Below are positions 11,647 to 25,300 of a stretch of DNA of 64,000 bases, piece by piece. The notes under the pieces were generated by a model. The model was not told where the DNA came from. It saw nothing but the letters and a program-made list of their open reading frames with translations, and made no database searches. The stretch lies in contig BSDZ01000023.1 in assembly GCA_030268105.1 (NCBI GenBank), forward strand, positions 1,240,001 to 1,304,000, in the 5' to 3' direction. The position numbers and the translations under genes are program-made. The DNA comes from Volvox africanus. Taxonomy: Eukaryota; Chlorophyta; Chlorophyceae; Chlamydomonadales; Volvocaceae. The first letter of the stretch is position 1. Every line of letters starts with the position of its first letter.

Positions 11647-14600
11647 ATGTCGCCCGACGACACTGTATTGTTGCGCGACGATAACATTTCAGATGACTTA
11701 GACCTCCTTGATATCCTCAATCAAGTTGATGGGGTACAGCTTTACCTGCCCTCGCAAGGCGATAAGGCGAGGCACGTGAAGCAATCGGCCTCTCCAGTAA
11801 GCCTGATCATTTCAGCACTGTTGGCCCTTTGGCAGTAGCTCTGACACTCATCGTCTCCGGTTGTGAACAACATTAGGCGGGTGTTCCCAGCTCGCATTCC
11901 GACTTACCTCCAGGCGGCAGGGGTGCCCCGGAATCGCACTTTGCCCCTGCATGGAGCCGGGACAAAGCTTCTCTCCCGCGCTGGGCGACAGGAAGCGGAG
12001 GCGCCGCACCAAACCCCGGTGGCAGCATCCTTGACAGGCTTGGGGCGTCTATCCCGAAGGAGACCGCACGTAGAGCCATCGTGCAAGCCCTTGAGGTTTG
12101 TTATCTTCCGTCCACATCGCACAACCCCCAGAGATCTGTATCTGAAAACAGGGCATGCAGTTTCGGCTTTGTGCAAGCGACCTTTCCTGCCACAACACCG
12201 CTTGCAAAACATTATAGATTACACATCAACCACACTACGGCATATGCAGCCGTGTTAACAAAGACCTATCTACTATCAAAGACCGATCCATCCAACCCAT
12301 TACGTCCGCGGCTGTCCTCGCCTCCCTACGCCCTTACCTTCCCGTGGCGCATCGAGCATTCCTTAGAATCATCAGCTCCTGTACAACCTTGGGCTCTCGG
12401 TGCGCCATCATTACATACAGGCCAACTCGGATCAAGCGCCTTCACCCGACGGTTACACTACATCCCCAGTCTCGACTGCAGGAGCAGCAGCAGTGGCAGT
12501 AGGAACGGGGCAATGCAGGTTTCAAGTAACAGCGGGTAGACGGGGCCAGGCCGTGGGCCACACCTGGGGAGGTCCTGCAGCGGCGCTGGGGCCGCCTGTG
12601 GCGATGGGACAGGGTACCGCAGCAGGGGCCGGCGGCGTCCGGCGAGGAGGAGGAGGCACTGGACACCGGCTGGGGTTAGCTGCACCGGGGACGACAGCGC
12701 TCCGCGCGCCACCAGCTCGATCCTGCTCCGTTGGTCGCAGCCTGCCCGGGGCCGGGTGCAGGTGAAAAGCCGGGGAAAAGGCTAGGCAAGTAGGAGGGGA
12801 AGCATCACACCTCCTGTGAGGCGCATTTTGTAATATTTGCTCGCATCATTAAGCTTTGGTGGCGGGTGTCTTGGGCTATCGCAGACGTCCTGGAAGAGGA
12901 CGGTGTCTGCGCAGCCTCCACCTCTGCTTAAGTTCCCGCTTGGCGACCGTCCTGAAATAATCTAGAAGGTTCTTCCGCTGAGCTATCCTCGCGTCAGAGA
13001 GCAGGACTTCGGGTCAACCCGTCACTCCGTTACCAACTGCCTCCTCACCGGCTCCATTCCGCCCTTATACTCTGGCCAGATGCCCCAACCGGCCTCAGTC
13101 AGGGGCCCCTTGTTCCCGTTGCTGCCGCGCTGCTGCGGCGGCCATAGCCGCGGGGCCGCGGCTCACCACGCCCGCTCATCATTGCCATCGTCATCCGCAG
13201 AGCAAGATAGCTTGCCCAGCGGTTACCGCCGCAATCGCCCCTAGCGAGGCGCCTTACGCAGCCTGGCAATCTTGCCTTCCCGGCCCCATGGCAGTGCCGG
13301 CGTGCGCCGGACAGGGACTAGCAGCATCGGGACCCTGCGTCAGCGATGCTCCGCAAGTAGACCCGTTGGCGGGTTTGCCCCGGGGCGCACTGGTGGCTCG
13401 GCTGCGGGAGGCGGAAACGCAGGTGGGCGAGCAAACGGGCCGGGGGCTTAAGCTTTGTTGAAGATTTTTGGGCTGCGTCGTGGCATCCTAGGGAGAGTCG
13501 CTGAGATTTGTTGGGGGCACAAACCAGTGGATATCGCCGCCCCTTTCTTATTACGACAAAATTCAACGCACAACATAGACTGAGATTCCTCCCCAATAAA
13601 CACACGCGTACTCCGGCACATGCACGCAGGTGGCGGCGCTCCGGCGCTCCGAAGCCCTGGCTCGACAGGTGCGCCTCATAATCGGCAATGCGAGTGGAAT
13701 GTAGTCGGGGAGGGGAGTATTTGGTTGTTTAGTTGGTCACGTGGTTAGCTTACGAGAGCACCTGGGTTCTAAACCCTAGGATAATCCAAATCTGAAAAAG
13801 TATCGTCAAATTCGATCTTACCGTGCCATGCTTATTATTCAGGCGCCGATGGTCGAGGTACCACCTGGCTTGGTACTGCACTTCGCCTTCCCTTTGCCTA
13901 GCTTCCTCCTTCACCGTCTCGATCCTTCCATCGCCCCCCTTCCCGTCCCTCCTCTCCCCATACGTATCCCGTCGGACTAGCGCTGTGAGTACATGGCAGA
14001 AGGTATCCGGGCGGGTCGCAGCGATCGTGGGGCTGCGGCGCGACAGAAGGAGGCGGCCCGCAAGCTGACAGCTCAGCACGGTAAGCCAGGATGGGCAGCT
14101 GAGAATGCATAAACACATAAACACACAAACACACAAACACCATCCAGCCATCCTGGCCGCCTCGCTCCCATTCCCACATCCTTTCCGCCCGTGTCGGGCC
14201 GACGGGGGCATGAAGTTCTGGGTCGAAGAACTGATGCCATGAGTGCATGCATTATAAGGAGCCATGACGAGTTGAATCGGCTCAACTGATTGAGCGGGAT
14301 CAACAGGGCATGGTCGTTATTCCCAGCATCGCAATGTGTGTTATTGGCATTTTTTGTCGTGCTCGTGCTGAAGATTCACTTGGACGCTTTACCTGCTACA
14401 CGCCATTCCGTGGGGTGAAAATGTCTGCGGCTTTGCTTGCCCTATGCAGAGAAAGAGCGGGGGGTGCTGCAGCGGCGGGCCGAGAACCTGTCCGCCTTCC
14501 TAAGGAAAGAGAAGGACGCCCGAGAGGCAAGGAGCGGGCGGCGGGGCCAGGGTTTGCGCTCTAGCGCCAAGATGCATGCTGTGGAGCCGGCGAAGGGCAG

Positions 14601-17600
14601 TTTGGGCTGCATGCGGTGTAGCGTGAAGAAAGCGGGCAGCCATGAGAGGTTAGGGGTGCGGCCCAGCTGCCAAAGTACTCACACGTATCAGCTCAAACCT
14701 TGGCGCACCTGTCCGGATCCCCTTGTGGACCCGCATGATCCCTCCCGATGCCTTCTCGTCCCGCTCCCCACCGTAGCTGGTAGAGCGCGATTTGGCTGCG
14801 GAGAAACAGCGCAGTAGCGCCCTGGGTGTGCAGCTGGCAGGGGCTCAGCAGCAGATGAAGCACATGCAGGTAAGGGAAGGCGCGGCGGACCGCGTGGCGT
14901 GGCAGTGGTAAGGGGAGCCCAGGAGGGAAGAGCCACGAAACCGTGTCGCGCCGTGTCGCAGCAGCACGCACACCCAAACCTAATCCGGCGGGCATATATA
15001 TCGTAGGGTCTTTCGAGGGAGCTGCCGGGGACTGCAGATTTACGTTTATTGGGGTTAAGATGAGAGGATAGCCGAGGTGGTCTTTCTTACGGTTTGTGGT
15101 AACCTTTAGTGCCCATCCCGCGTTTGCATGGTTCCGTCCATGTATAGGACCTACTCGATGAAGCCAGACAGCAATATCGTCATTTCCTGGACATCAATAA
15201 GCAGGTAAGCATGGGGATGTGCGCCTTCTAGCCCTGTGTGAGTATGTATGAGGAAGGGGCCTAAGTAGGTGACAGCCCTGCATGTGTGTACGGCAAAGAC
15301 ATGCATGATTGGATTCTCCCTGAGGAGGGGACCGCATTACGACTCGCATAGGGGATTGCAGGCGATTCCGAGAGAGCGTCTCTGCTCTCCTTCGACGTCC
15401 CCAACATGCGTGTTGCGTTACGCCCTCCTCCGTTCGTGTATCCGCCCTACCCGCAGCTGTCACTTCAACTCCACTTTAGTAGGTTTTGAGGCTCAGCTAA
15501 AACACGATGTGCCCCAATCCACCGCCTGCCACAGGCAGTAGGGCGCGCCTCTCGCCTGCAGGACCGCCTCCGCCGCAGCGGCGCTGCCCTGACCGGTGCA
15601 CGCCAAGAAGCGGCAGTGGCGCGGTTAGCGCGGGAGCGAGCTGAGATGGCGGTTGCCGGCATGCGGCCTTTAGTAGAGGAGCTGTACCTCTCCCGGGCAT
15701 CGGGGCAACTGGAGCAGGTCCTTCAGGTGGGTGCGCGGTGAGGGGGGGAAGGGTCGCAGGCGGCTGACCTTGAGAACGTAAAGCTGGCTCACTCGCCTAC
15801 GCGTGCTGCACTCTTCGTATCCCTCGTTGCGGAACAGGACAAACTGGAGGCCTTGCTACACCTGCAACAGCAGTCACCTCAACACCACTATCAGCAACAT
15901 GAGCCGCAACCACAACGACAGCCCCAACAGCAGCAACAGCAACAGCAGCAACAACAGCAACAGCTCCAACAGCATCAGCAGCCGCAACAACAACAACGAG
16001 CCGCTGAGGTGGGTGCTGCTACTGCCGCTGCTGCTGACGATCCCCAGAGAAACCTTGGCGCTCCGGACTCCAGCGGGAGCTCCTTCGCTTTCGCTCCCAC
16101 CTCGGCATCGGGCGCCGGCACCCCCAACTCCGCTACGCACGTCAATGACCCCACCCGCACCGGTGATGTTGCCATGCCCGCTGTGGAGGCCGGAATCCGC
16201 CCTGTGGGCCCTATGCAAGGTATTCAAGTGCTTCGGCCAGGACCGGACACAGAGCCGCCGCCAAAGCCGGCTGCGGAGGCGGCGACACCCCAACCCTTGG
16301 TGGCGTCGGCGACAGTGGCGACGGCAGCGGCAGCGCCTACGACCGCGGCAGGCACAGCCAGTGCCGAAAGGCATGAAGTGCCGCCACAGACGGATGGCAG
16401 CCGGGTATTGGAGAGCCTGGCGGCAGCCGTAGCGGCGATCCTGGCTACATCCGGGGGCCGCGACGGCAGCGGCGAGCGGAAGGAAGTTGCCAAAACGGCG
16501 GTTAGAGATGGTGATCAGGCAAGTATGCGAAAGCAGGGCACGGAGGACCTGACACCGCTGGTGTTCCGGCGCCTGCAGCGTAGACTGCAGGCGCGCGCAG
16601 CGCTGCTTGGCGACCCACGGGTCGGTGCCCCCATAGGCGGCGAAAGCGGCACCGCCGGCGCGTCTGCGGACTCACTGCTCGGACGTATTGTGTCATCAAC
16701 CACTTCACCATGCGTCAGCAGCAGCGGTGGCGGCGGCGGCGATTTCCCTAAGGATGGTGGCCAGGTTCGCGGCGGTGGCTGTGACTCCTCTTACAGTCCG
16801 ACTGGCTCCATTATCTCCGCCGCCACACCTTCGCAAGAATGCAACTGTCTTCGAACCTTCGTGACAACAAATAGCGACCGATTCCGTCCCGTCGCAGCCG
16901 CTATGCGTTTACAGCAGCTTCGTTGCAATAGGGGCGTCTGTGCCGCTGCCGCTGCAGGCGCCCCAACGGGCGGTCCTCGGTGTGTCCGCGTGCAAAGTCC
17001 AGCACCCGCTCGGGTCCGCCGGGCGCAGGTCTTGCCAGTACCATCGGCAGCGTGGAAGCCGGCGGCACTGGCGGCTCGGGGTCGGCAGCTCCATGGCGAT
17101 AGCCTGGTAAAGGGAACAGCCCGGGACATTTTTACTCCTGCGGTCCTTCCCTCACCTGTGCTTACGGGCGATGGCGGCAGTGATGACGAAGACGATGAAG
17201 ACAGCAACGGCGACAAAAATGGCAGCGGCGACGGCGACGGCGATGCGGGCAGTGGGCGTGTATACGAGGCTATCCTGGCGGAACGCCTAATGAGTCGTGC
17301 CGCCGCCGCCCGCAGGCACTCAATCACCATAGCCGCCAATGCTGCGGCTGCCGCGCGGCGTGGCCTTCTTCAGGTTGCCACCTCGACCACGTCCCATGGG
17401 CCGCGTCGCGCGTGTCGCCGCACTGTGCGGGCTCCCGGTCGCCTGGCGGCAGCGACAGGGGCTTTGGGCAATAGTGGTGCCGGGCTGGCGCGCCGGCTGC
17501 GCCGCGCCGGTGCGCGGGCGGCATCTATGAGCGCAAGGTTGGCGGCAGAGAAGCGGCGTGCGCAGGAAGGTATTGAGGAGCTCACGAAGCGCTTGGTGGA

Positions 17601-20577
17601 GCAGAAGCGGCAAAGCGGCCCGGGGGCTCCAGGGAGCACCGGTGGAGGTGGTGTGGGCTGCGGTGGAGCAGGGACTGAGGCGGCGACGAACCCCGGCAGA
17701 CGGCGGTCGTCTGCGGGCGGTGGAGCGGCAGCGGCCACTGCAGCAGGCTACGGAGGAAGCCGTGCCGGCGTAAGCTGCGAGCCTAGCTATGAAAACCACT
17801 GGGGTGGGAACATCAGCAGTGAAGTTGATTCTGAGCACAATGAATCCAGCAGCAATCAAAGTTGTAGCGAGAGTGACAAAGACCCCCCTGTAGCGCGGCA
17901 AACGAAGCAAGGCTGGTGGCAAGTGCAGCCCCGCCGTCGCCTTGCGCGCTTCAGCAGTGGCGGTGCTACTGCCGCTGCCGCAGCTGCCGACGGGGGTGGT
18001 TGCATCAGGGGCTCAGGGTCCGCGGCCTCTGCGCTGGACACAACACCCATGATAACACCGGCGACAGCCGCACCATGGCTGTGGCGGCAGCGGTGCGGTA
18101 ACGGCATCGACTCTGATCTCCCACCGTCCGGCGTGGCCTACGGTCACCGCCCTCAGGCTGAAGCCTCCGATAACGGCTGTTGGGACAGTCCCGCTTCAAC
18201 TCCTGAAGGTATTCGCCAAGCATTCCTTGATTGCCAACGCAGCTTCCTTGGCGACTCCTGCCCGCCTTCCGTGGCAACGTCAGAGGTACCTAGCCTCGGC
18301 GCAGTCGTGGCAGCACGCCTAAAGGCCGCGGCGGCGGAGGCAAGGGCGGCGGTGACGACGACGCGGATCACGGAAACGGCAGAGGTAGCAATGCAACGCC
18401 TTAAGCGGTTGGGAGGGCAGCTAGATCCTGGAGGGGGGGGAAGTTCGTATGTGGAGCCATCGCCGCCACCGTCATCGCTGGCGAGAACGGGTAGCCGAGG
18501 GGATGGCGCGTCGGTTAGTGGGAGAAAGGCCGGGGCCGGGGGCGATGGCGCGGCGCAGCGAGGATCGGGGAGCAGAGCGGGCCCTTTTGCATCGCCGTGT
18601 GGTGCATCTGCCCCGGCCTCTTTATTGCCTAGGCAAGGAGATGACACGGATGGCGCCGATGACAGCAGCGTCGAAGATGCGGGGCACCTGGATAGCGGAT
18701 GGCGGAGCAAGGAGTTGAGCAGGGAGAGTCTGGCTGACGGGCGACATCTAGGGGGACCCGAAGTAAGTGATGTGCGAGTCACAGCTGAGAGGAACAAGAG
18801 AGGAGCTGGAGCTGAAGCAGGAGAGGGCATGATGAGACCTGGCGTTTGCATCCAGGGCGTCGGCAGCAGTGGGCGATCTGTCAACCCTGCGGACCTTGAG
18901 AGGCTACGGATCGCTCTACTGGGAAATGCCTCAGCGGCGTGGGGACTGCCCTGCAGTGTGGGACATCTCCCAGATCTACCGCCTCCAACGCAGCGCCCTA
19001 TCATCAATCCTGTCACAGCAGCGTTAGCACAAGGAACGGCAAAATATGGGGGCCTTAGGAACGCCGCCGCCATGGGGCCGATGGCCGCAGGTGCCAGTCA
19101 TGTCAGCAAGCTTGGAGTCGAAGGGGAGTCCTTAGGCTTGCACACTGAGAGCTGGTTTCGCGGCTACGGCGGCGGTGGCGGCGGTGGTAGGGAGATTCTT
19201 GAAGCAGAACCTGGACGGCAGTCTGGCAGCCCCAGCTCTTCGGTATGGCGACAAGTGGCAACCTGCTTAGCTAGCAGCGATGAGGGTGGCGGCGGCGACT
19301 TTGGTGGGACGACAATGCCGTACGGCAGCAGCGGCGGCGACGCAAAGGAAGGTGAAGGGCTTGGCGACGTTAGGCAATGCACACCAGACGACGGCGGCAG
19401 GAGCATCCACGGCGGGATGAGTGGCGCTGAAGACTCACTGTGGGGCCTCAGACCTGATGGTGACTGCAGAGACGATGACGATGACGACGGTGATGATGAA
19501 GATGAGGAGGAGGAGGAGGATAACGGTTACTTGAGAGGTGGCGATCGTGGTGTGGACGACGGGCAACGCCGTCAAGGGGGCGGCTACTCGCCAGCTCCTT
19601 CATCAGTCGGCACTAGCGCGGCCACTCCCTCTAGTGCGGCCCCGAGCGTAACGCCCCCAGCCTTCCGCGGGACAGGCTCGGCTACGCTTACAACGAGGTT
19701 TCCGATAGCGGTGGCACTGGCGGCGGGAGTTGGACGTTCCCTCCCCAATGCAACTGCAACTGCCAATAAGCCCAGCGGTCCACATGGTAGGACCAGCACA
19801 GCAAGAGGCAGTAGCACGAGTTCAGCACAACGCAACAACAGCAATGGCGCCATTGTAGCCCAGGTGCAACACCAGGGTGTTCACGCCGCGCGCCAAAAAT
19901 CTGGACCTGGCTTCGGATCTGGATCCAGACCGGCACCTGGGTCTGGTCACATTGGATCTGGACCCTTATCAGAGTCCAGCCCAGTCTCACGGATAAGCCC
20001 AGAAGCCACAAGCATCTCTGCTGCTGACAGTGCCCTGGTCGCCGCACGGCTAGGGCAACAGAGGGGCTCCGGCAGCGCTCAGTCGGTGGCGTCTCACCCA
20101 GGGAAGGCCACCGCTGGGTCTCAGTCCCAGGCCAACCCGCCTGGGTCCGCTGCTCGGCACGTGCCCGCAAGGGTGCCGCCTGGCCCAGAGGTGTCCACTC
20201 TTCCTGCTATTCCTGGTAGCGGTAGCAGGGCGGCAACGCGGGGCAGCATTAAGAGAACGGCGGTAGCGACAGCGACAGCGGGTGCTGTGGCAGTGGCGCC
20301 GTCGCCGCCTAACCAAGCACGTGCTCGTCGAACTGATCCCTCCCCTGCCGCCGCGGCTGCAGCAGCAATTGTGGCTTCAGCGGCAGCGGCGCTGGGTATA
20401 GGCAGAAGTGGGGGACTGCGGCGGGCGGGCAGTGCGCCTAGGCATCGTGATGGAAGCTTAGGAAACAGCAGCGGCAGCGGAGGCCGCAGCACCAGCAGCG
20501 GAGGCAGCAGCAGCGTCACTGGAGAATTGAGGGCTACCTATCAGGCATTAAAGCGGATGCAGCAGCAGCAGCAGTAA
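11647..20577 (+). CDS. Very large coiled-coil protein with a long low-complexity C-terminus (about 2040 aa)
   Basis: Exons chain in phase: 11647-11796, 11877-12095, 12421-12518 (or to 12761), 13080-13422, 13630-13668, 13981-14080, 14450-14551, 14784-14869, 15148-15204, 15535-15726 and 15838-20577, ending in TAA. The short form of exon 3 gives 2041 aa and the long form 2122 aa; both keep frame. The first exons are acidic (DDLDLLDIL), then contain SHFAPAWSRDKASLPRWATG, which may be a conserved patch. From about 13360 to 15870 the peptide is a heptad-like coiled coil rich in Glu, Arg, Gln, Leu and Ala. The 4740-nt last exon opens with a Gln run (15895-16010) and continues as Ser/Gly/Ala-rich sequence with a second short Arg/Lys helix (17500-17620) and an acidic patch (19470-19525). 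It ends in another Gln run. No enzyme motif is visible. A scaffold, for example centrosomal or ciliary, is only a guess. Confidence 0.75.
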
Positions 20578-22357
20578 CGGGGAGTGTGCATGCAGCTCAT
20601 GTGGGACCACAGCGCTCGCCGGGTAGGGGGTTTATCGCATGGCCGCTGCTGCGGCGATGATGCTTCGGGGGCGGCGGAGGCTGTTACTGGATTGGAGTGA
20701 TGCAGTTGCAGCTATGGCTGTCAAGCAAAATGCTGCTGACTATGTGGGAGGGAAGGTATGGAGGGCCTCGTTAATGTACTTGTACTTGTGTCCCGTTTGC
20801 CTCCCCAAGGGCACGAGAGTGCAAATCCTTACAAATGTGAATGCAGTGACACCAAAAAACACATCCAGGTGAAATAAAGACTATAGTCATATCGCGGTCG
20901 AGATTGAGTATCTGCCGAACATTACAAACTGTCTTCCAGAAAGTCAAGAGATGCAGCGAATATACCTGCGAGTCCGGCTGTGCCTGCCCAGGCACAGCCG
21001 CCTGCGGGGGGTTGCGCCACTCGCTGGGAGGGTCCGGGGCTCTTCCTCCGGGTCACATGGCCGGGAGAAAGGTATTGCTTGTCAGGCTTAGGATCTCAAC
21101 ATGATAACCCTTAAGAGGCGAAGAATGTCGTAAATCTGTTTATCCATCGTAACTTCCAAAACGTAGTGTTTTTATACATTCATGCAAATTCATGTTGCCC
21201 CCCCAAGAAGGACAATCTGTCCTTACAAAACGATTGAACAGCTGTGTGAGTACGTGAGGCAGAGAGAGAGAAAAGAAATCCGGATAAAGACATTATGTTT
21301 TAATGCAACACCTTTGTTTCGTGTCATATTGCTCCGTGAGCCACGTGGCGACTGTCAAGCAACGCATCGACAAGGGTGGTTGGTTCGCCGTCCGCATGAA
21401 CCATGGCATAAGACACAATGGCGCCGTAGTGCTCACCAGTTCCACCCTTCATACCCGCACCCCTATCTGCCCTGACACCAGCATTCGTGAGGGATTAAGC
21501 ACTGCCCTCCAGAGGGCTAATGCCACGTCCTGCTGCGTCCGGTAACCGGGACTGAGGCAGACCGCGGCCAAGACGTCAACCAGTCTGTCGCTGCACCCAA
21601 CTAGCCAGCTAACGAGGCACACTTATCCTTGCGCCCAAGCCTCTTAATAGTGCACGTTGAATATCTCGTGGTGCAGCAAAAGAATGGCGCCCGCGTTAGG
21701 AGAAACCACATGAGCCAATTTGGAACCTGTACAGCATAAAGGTTCGCCCGTGAGTCACGTTCAAATTAGAAGTTCCACGTCGTTTGCGCCGCTGCCAGTA
21801 GAACTGTCCGGCTGGCGACACCTCTGGGCCCCTCGCCGACGCCGCTGGTACTGCCAGCGTTCCGCCGCAGCAGTACTAACCCTGGCGTCAGCATCACGCC
21901 GTGTGCCAATGGGATCGCCGCGGAAAGCTCGGTCACCAACATGGATCCATATCCAAATCCGTACTTCAACCTGCAGTCGTGCAGGACAATACAAACATGT
22001 ACCTGAATATGGTGCACTGAATCAGATCGTCTCGATCGTAATGATTGTCCGTGAGTTCAGCTCCCGCTGAACGCAGATAAACGCTCCCAGACACCATGGT
22101 AGATCTCAAGAACGGCTTGCTTTGCGTATGCAGCATGGCTGGTGCCCAAGTACAAAGCGACCTCACGAGCCAGTCAGTGCAGGTAGCGAGTCTGTCGAAG
22201 GAGGTGGCGACAGCACCATGCCACCAAAGCTGCCCAACACGCACACACTGGCTCTTCATCTAAAAGTCCCCGCCCGGAGGCTTCTCAATGAAAAGTGCTG
22301 AAAATTTGTCACCAGCACAGAACCTGATTTAGACCCCAGCATCACACGCAAGAAGGC
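20578..22357. other. Stretch without a supported gene
   Basis: This probably includes the 3' untranslated region of the large coiled-coil gene. A perfect 12-bp-arm palindrome sits at 20975-21000 (CGGCTGTGCCTG, spacer CC). I found no splice-linked coding exons between here and the start of the next minus-strand gene's stop codon. Confidence 0.45.
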
Positions 22358-25300
22358 TTACCCGTTTCTAACCCCAGCCTTCTCCGCATGACGCCGGTGG
22401 CTGACACACAGCGCGAGGCTTCTTCCCGTTTCCGCATCAGGCAATGTGGCCAGGCGAAGCCCAACACGACGCTCTCGCCATCGCATCCGCTGCTCCTGCT
22501 GTTCTCGCTGCGGTGCCTGCTGCGCAGCGAAGGCCCATGGGTCTGGGTCTGTCGGGCCACCGCTGCCGCCTCCGATGCAGTCGACTGTAAGTGCGTTGAT
22601 GCCTTCCAATCCTGAGCTGGACGTGCAGCAGGGCACTAACGAGTCACCTACCCAGGCGGCTGCGGTGAGCTGTTCGGTGAGCTGTGCGGCGGCTGGAGGT
22701 GGGGTCAAAGGTGGTCGGGAGCGAGGAGTTTAGGTTAGGTTAGGTTAGGCGGCGCGGGGATGAAGGCGGGGTGAAAAGCTGACAGAGAAGATGAGGTGGA
22801 GGTCCGAAGCCAAAGCCTAAGCCGCGGAAAGGATGCGGGGTTGGGGTTGCGGGAACCAGGGACAGCAAAAAAGGATGTCAGGGCGGCAGTATCAGGGGTG
22901 GGGTTCACCTTCAACAGGGGGGGATAGTTTCCAACTCAGGCGGGTGTCGAGAGAACGTTTCCCCTGTGTTGCGGTTTGTTGTAAAATAAACACGAAGAAT
23001 AAATAAATTGCAGGGCGCATCACCCGTATATTCATCATCTATCGCGGCGATTGCATCCAGCAGCCGCCCCGTTAAGCCATCCTGCTCCTGGTCCCGCCAA
23101 CCATACATCCGATTCCGTCCTCCTTTAGCACTGTGGGAGCCGGATTGGGAAGCCGGCAGGTTCCTCAACTTCTTCCGCCTCCCCCCGCCTTCGAAACACC
23201 ACACAGTCCAACCTGATGCCACACAGCACGCCGCACCTTTCCCAGACCTTTACTCACCAACAAGCCCTCGTTGCACCACCCGCCGCCCGCGGCAGCCTAG
23301 GCCCGCCGCCGCCGCCTCGGAACCCAGGCCTAATGAAGCATCGGCTGCTGCGGTGTTGGACCAGATCGCCGACAGCGCAAGCCGCCGGGAGCGGTGCAGG
23401 GAAAGCTGTGCGGTGGTGGTGGTGGCGGCGGATGTATTAGCCGTGGAGTCCATTGCTTCGTCGGCAGCTCCTGCGGTTCGCACCCGTAATCCCGAGGACC
23501 TCTTCGCACTGCGCCATCTCACACTGCGCCACTTGACATCCCCCGCCCCTCCATCCCGCCCCCACGAAGTCCCCTTCCCGTCTGATTAGCAATATGAGCG
23601 CCAGAGTCAGAGAAAAACTGAGTACCTGTTATCATGAAAACTATCATCTGTTAAATGAAAATACCCGTGAAGTAATAGGCCTTGTCTTTGCCCACAGGCT
23701 CCTAGAGACCTGGGGGTTAGAGATTTTCCGTTTCTATCTCTCCGTGAGCTGAAGTATTGTCAGCTTCGGAAGTAAAGAAAACCCTTCTTCCTTTCCCTGG
23801 CCTGCCTCTCCCTCCCTGCCAACATCCGGCTCCTTTCCTGACTGCCTAGGCCCCGTCACACCTGACTTCACCAGCAACCTGACCCCAACCCAAAACCACC
23901 TTGTTGGCAGTCTCTACCCCGGACGCCGCCCGCACCTGCAGTACTAAGGGTGGGGGAGTCGCCGGAGAAAACACCGATCGCCAGGGATAGATCCCCAGCA
24001 GCAGCCGTCACCGCCGCTCCGGAACCACCCTGGCTCAGCAGCGTCAGGTCGTGGCCGCGCTGCATGGCTGTCGTAAGGCCGCGCTGTTGACCTATGCCGG
24101 CTGGGTGTGTATCAGTGTGTGTATGTGGGAAGGGGGACAGGGGAGGCGGAGGGGGAGGGGGGAAGTCGAACAAAACTAACCAGCTGGTGCTGATGCTGAA
24201 GGAACACGAACTAGGACCGGGGAGGTCGGATGATGGCCGATGTTTTCCCAAACAGGAAAAGTGAATCATTAACGAGCTGAGGGGCCTGAACTAGGTATGC
24301 GGCCGCCTACTACTAGGTCGTGAAGACGAGCAATAGGAACCGTACCGAAAATGCGAGGAAACGTTTTTGGTGCGAGGGCGAAGGTGATCTGACCGCTGTC
24401 GCTGTGTGTGTTTGTGTGTGTGTGATTTGTGATGATAACGATTCGAATGCGGTCGGACGCACCCGCGAAGGGATTGACGTTCTTGCCGATGTTTTCGAGC
24501 GAGCCTTGACTCGCCAGCATCAGACGCAGCCGCGGATGTGTGTCCGCCTTGAGGAGTAGCTGCAAGGGGGGGCAGGGCGAGTGGAGTGGGTATCAACCGA
24601 GCCGGGAACAGGCGGCGGTGGAGAGGGGTAACAACGACCTCATTAGTCGAGTTATACTCTGTGGGCACATAAAGGGGGGCCGCCCTCTACCAGGAGACCC
24701 TTCCCAGCACGTGCCGGGTTTTGACCAACGGGCTCAGGGTTTTGACCACCGCGCCGTGGAGTCTAGCTGTCAAGCCGATCGCTTTGGCATGAGCGGCTCT
24801 GAGTTTACTCGTCCGCAAAAAGAGCAATTGTGATACCAACGACCATGACGACGATGACGGTACTGCGATAAAAGTGATGGTATCCAGCATAAGGAGGCCG
24901 CCGGCGCCCTGTCACAGCCGTCACAGTCATCACAGCAGTCATGACGACAATGACCTCAAGGAAAGCTGTCAGCTGCCCCCTCCCCGCTGTTTCCCATGGC
25001 GTCACACTCCTAGAGTACTACCCCCTACGCGACCTCCGCAGCGACATTTCCCCGTCTCCATCGCGCCGCCAGCTCAAGCCGCAGAGCTACACACTGTACG
25101 GTAACCAGCGAGGCGAGCCACCTGAAAGCTCCTCCCATATCCCGGTGGCGAATACGTGTAACCGGCTCACGGAAACCCTCGCATGACGTGTCATACCTTG
25201 TCCACCTCTAGGTGCCGACCGCCCGGCTCCGTCACCAGCTGCAGATGCGCCGCCACGGGTCGGCCCTCCTCCACGGACGTCGCCGACCCCGCGCCCTCAC

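Noticed and set aside
16791..19073. Several 180-300-codon minus-strand open frames opposite the giant exon
   Set aside because: GC-rich low-complexity coding sequence leaves the opposite strand open; these are antisense shadows.
22732..22751. TTAGG repeat as telomere-like sequence
   Set aside because: About four pentamer copies inside an intron; simple repeat only.
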